A DNA stretch of 64,000 nt from Velthaea sp965214335. Lineage in GTDB: Bacteria; Vulcanimicrobiota; Vulcanimicrobiia; Vulcanimicrobiales; Vulcanimicrobiaceae. The notes beneath the pieces were generated by a model, which searched no databases, was not told the origin of the DNA, and saw only the letters and a program-made list of their open reading frames with translations. How positions within the stretch are numbered: position 1 is the first letter of the stretch; each line of letters begins with the position of its first letter. The stretch is taken from positions 248,001 to 312,000 of the forward strand of contig CBDCBO010000013.1 in NCBI GenBank assembly GCA_965214335.1, in the 5' to 3' direction. Position numbers and translations under genes: made by a program. Shown one piece after another: positions 61,792 to 64,000 of this stretch.

Positions 61792-62537
61792 GCAACTCTC
61801 CTTCACCAATATGGCGAACCTAAGATTATTCTACCAAGCAACAATATTTGCGAACGCTCAGCAAAGTTCCCCGCGAGACCGAGTGAAACGCAGTGCGGCA
61901 GCGTCGCTACGTTGCACGTCGATGGCTTGGTATTCCGACGTACGCGGTTAGACGCCGCCAATCGCCGCGCGTCCGTACGTGCGCATCGGCAGCGGCGCGC
62001 TCACGAACCGGGCTTGATTACAACTAGCCTGGCGCAATGCGGCGCGTTACGGATCGCCGCGCTGCAAACTCGACCGCAAGACGGTTGATGCCGCCGGCGG
62101 CGACACTTTCGCCGCTACAGCGGCGCTGGTCTCCGCTTGGCGTGGCACGACAGGCCTTCTGGAAACACGCAAGACGGCGCGATGCACAATCGTTCCAGGC
62201 TGATCGATGAATGTAGCCGCACCTCGCTTCCAAGCGTAACGCACTTGCTCGCTTAAGCAGCAGCGCAAAAAGCCCGCTCTCTACGACCGACGACTGGCTT
62301 GCTTCTACGGAAGACTAATCAGCTGACGTTAACCGGACCTGATGAGCATCGCTTGGTTTGCCTCGGTCAGACCGTGTTCGATCGACGGCCCGGCTCAGGC
62401 GGTTGCAAATCGGCTGATACCGTTAGCTTTCTTGCACCAATGACGGTCTCGCAACGATCCCCTAGTAAATAGCGCCATCGCGTTTGTTATCGTTTGCCTT
62501 GCGGGGCCGGTCGCCGGCAGACCGGAAAGCCGGTACG
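61792..62537. other. Intergenic region with a kinase relic
   Basis: About 750 bases before rpiA hold no intact gene. The left end has the AT-rich likely promoter of the PQQ dehydrogenase (61800-61860). Around 62077-62146 is a short match to the end of PfkB-family sugar kinases, listed separately. Confidence 0.4.
62077..62146 (+). pseudogene. Possible remnant of a PfkB-family sugar kinase
   Basis: One frame reads KTVDAAGGDTFAATAALVSA, close to PfkB signature 2 (V-D-T-T-G-A-G-D-T-F-A-A) with one residue missing at GAGD. The flanking frames are closed. It lies upstream of rpiA, where a ribokinase would make metabolic sense. The match is short and may be chance. Confidence 0.3.
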
Positions 62538-63272
62538 ATGACGATGACGACGAGTGAACTCAAAGCGGCGGCCGGCGTCGCGGCGGTCGACCGGTTCGTA
62601 CGCGACGGTATGTGCGTCGGACTGGGCACCGGGTCGACGGCCTTCTACGCCATCCGGCGGGTCGGCGAACTCGTTGCCGCGGGGGCCTCGATCGTCGCGG
62701 TCGCTTCGTCGGTGGCGACCGAAGAGCACTGTCGGGCCGCCGGTATTCCGCTTGTCGGACTCGTTGAACGGCCGATCGCCGTTGCTATTGACGGCGCCGA
62801 CGAAGTGACTCCCGACTTCGCTTTAACCAAGGGCGGCGGCGGCGCGCTGTTTCGCGAAAAGTGTATCGCGCTAGCGGCCGCGGAATTCATCGTTATCGTC
62901 GATGAGAGTAAGCTTGTCGAGCAATTGGGAGCATTCCCGACGCCGGTCGAAGTCGTGCCCTTCGCCGCCGGCTGGGTCGAAGCCGCGATCGCGGCGTCGT
63001 TCGAGCACGCGCGCGTTCGCCGGCGCGGCCAACCGACTCCCTTCGTGACCGATAACGGCAACGCCATTCTCGATTGTACGTTCGGCCCGATCGACGACCC
63101 AACAGCCCTGACAACACGACTGCGAGCGATTCACGGGGTCGTCGACGTTGGGCTATTTTGCGAACTTGCCGATCGCGTAATGGTCGCCGGGAGCGGCGGC
63201 GTTCGAGATCTTGAGCGCCGACGAAGCGCTCCGACGCCGGCGACCGCGCCAAGCCCCCGCTCCATGCCGTAA
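62538..63272 (+). CDS. rpiA: Ribose-5-phosphate isomerase A
   Basis: From the ATG at 62538 the protein has 244 residues. The substrate loop is VGLGTGSTAFYAI, followed by AIDGADEVTPDFALTKGGGGALFREK with the catalytic Asp and Glu, then FPTPVEVVPFA and LDCTFGPIDDP. It interconverts ribose-5-phosphate and ribulose-5-phosphate in the pentose phosphate pathway. The normal protein ends soon after VVDVGLF; here an extra basic, Pro-rich tail of about 25 residues (DLERRRSAPTPATAPSP) runs into the convergent neighbour. An ATG two codons downstream is an equally good start. Confidence 0.93.
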   Translation: MTMTTSELKAAAGVAAVDRFVRDGMCVGLGTGSTAFYAIRRVGELVAAGASIVAVASSVATEEHCRAAGIPLVGLVERPIAVAIDGADEVTPDFALTKGGGGALFREKCIALAAAEFIVIVDESKLVEQLGAFPTPVEVVPFAAGWVEAAIAASFEHARVRRRGQPTPFVTDNGNAILDCTFGPIDDPTALTTRLRAIHGVVDVGLFCELADRVMVAGSGGVRDLERRRSAPTPATAPSPRSMP

Positions 63273-63821
63273 GCATTCGACCAAGAATGCGGCGACGAGC
63301 AGGCCGACGAGCACCATCGCCCAGAGCGGCGCCGTTGTTTCTTCGGGTACCGGCGCCGGCGCAACCGTGGGCGGCGGCCCAATCGGGCCGGCTGGAACGC
63401 GAATGTCGATCGCTGCCGGTTGGCCGGAATAGGCGACCGTCGCGCCGGCGAGTTCGGCGATTACGCGTAACGGAACGTAGACCCGCCCGTTTTGCCGGAT
63501 CGGCGTGGCTGCGAGCAACTGCGCCCGATTCGCGACCACCGCATGACGGCGGTCGACGACGAGACCGGCGATGACGCGGCCGCCTTTGCGCACCACGACA
63601 ATGTGGGGCGGCGTATATTGAACGACTGCCCGTAGCGCCTCGAAGAAGCCGCGCACCGGGACGAAAACATGACCACCGTGCATGATCGCCGGTGTGGCGA
63701 TGTACCGTCCGCCGACATACACCGGCGGCGCGCCGGCGGAAAGTTCCGCCGCTGTTGCCGGCCCTTGCGACAAAAGCAAACCGGCGAGCAACAATCCGGC
63801 GCCAAGACGAGACCTGCTCAT
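63153..63821 (-). CDS. Exported copper-amine-oxidase-N-like (stalk domain) membrane protein
   Basis: The 222-residue protein has a signal peptide (LGAGLLLAGLLLSQGPATA). Two stalk-type half-repeats follow: GHVFVPVRGFFEALRAVVQY and GRVYVPLRVIAELAGATVAY. A Pro-rich linker leads to a membrane helix (LWAMVLVGLLVAAFLVECL) and a basic cytoplasmic tail. Such domains occur in Gram-positive and related surface proteins. The last 120 bases overlap the 3' end of rpiA on the other strand. That overlap covers most of its tail, so the true end could be debated, but the frame is clean. Confidence 0.8.
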   Translation of the reverse strand: MSRSRLGAGLLLAGLLLSQGPATAAELSAGAPPVYVGGRYIATPAIMHGGHVFVPVRGFFEALRAVVQYTPPHIVVVRKGGRVIAGLVVDRRHAVVANRAQLLAATPIRQNGRVYVPLRVIAELAGATVAYSGQPAAIDIRVPAGPIGPPPTVAPAPVPEETTAPLWAMVLVGLLVAAFLVECLRHGAGAWRGRRRRSASSALKISNAAAPGDHYAIGKFAK

Positions 63822-64000
63822 AGCACTCCGGCGCGCCCGGGAAGGTAAAGTAGGCGCTCAACCATTGAAGCAAGCCACCGGCCATCCTGCAAGCTTGCCA
63901 AGGTCCCGCCGGCATGTTAACAGCGGTCCGTTTCAATCAACCGCCCCGCCCCGGCGACGGCCGCCCCGCCGGAACGCGACGCGGCTTAGGCTACTTCAAA
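63822..64000. other. Window end, no gene recognised
   Basis: About 180 bases upstream of the stalk-domain gene. They probably contain its promoter. Nothing coding is recognised. Confidence 0.4.

Overview
The window is a 64 kb stretch of a GC-rich, free-living, didermal bacterium. A TolC-type outer-membrane protein, an HlyD adaptor and several lipoproteins point to two membranes. The mix of PQQ-type propeller proteins, YXWGXW and DUF6600 exported proteins and a copper-amine-oxidase-N-like 'stalk' protein recalls soil lineages such as Candidatus Eremiobacterota (WPS-2). That placement is inference from gene content only. Genes are tightly packed, many with ATGA/GTGA/TTGA stop-start overlaps. 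No tRNA, rRNA or CRISPR array was recognised.

Layout. 1-7.5 kb: a truncated tricorn/TolB-like propeller protein, a zinc alcohol dehydrogenase, a secreted prolyl oligopeptidase, a NarL-type response regulator, and a divergent aldehyde dehydrogenase-DUF779 pair. 7.5-14.7 kb: an island of visibly lower GC. It holds an intact VOC protein, a TetR regulator and a fungal-type Hsp31/DJ-1 protein, among wrecks of a GlxA regulator, a tyrosine integrase, an SDR and a metallo-beta-lactamase. It ends at a btuF-like gene that has lost its 5' part. 14.7-19.5 kb: late cobalamin genes (pduO-type adenosyltransferase, cobyric acid synthase, cbiB, threonine-phosphate decarboxylase-like). 19.6-22.2 kb: a FIST-domain sensor and hybrid histidine kinase resembling NosP/NahK. 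22.3-26.1 kb: a FecR/DUF6600 exported protein, a YXWGXW protein and a CysQ-like phosphatase.

26.6-40.5 kb: an exported carbohydrate-related cluster. It has three tandem GH26-like lipoproteins, an exported protein of unknown family, two tandem ~1,240-residue double-propeller proteins with an EXORDIUM-like C-terminal domain, and a LamG-GH26 lipoprotein on the other strand. 41.7-48.8 kb: a TolC protein facing an HlyD-TackOD1-GT2 operon, then a sulfotransferase and a second copy of the unknown family. 49.4-53.0 kb: sulfate uptake and activation (short ORF, TauE/SafE, CysD, CysNC fusion). 53.1-58.4 kb: complete urease operon ureABCEFGD with a small exported protein fused to its end. 58.4-61.8 kb: PQQ-dependent dehydrogenase with a cytochrome c and a 58-residue protein. 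62.5-63.8 kb: rpiA and a convergent, overlapping stalk-domain protein.

How the parts may work together (inference). Alcohols oxidised by the PQQ enzyme could pass to the aldehyde dehydrogenase, with the NarL regulator and the NosP/NahK-like pair as candidate controllers. PAPS made by CysD/CysNC, recycled by CysQ, could feed the sulfotransferase beside a GT2/HlyD/TolC glycan export set. The best candidate for an undescribed system is therefore a sulfated exopolysaccharide locus spanning 41.7-53.0 kb, adjacent to a GH26-like glycan-processing cluster.
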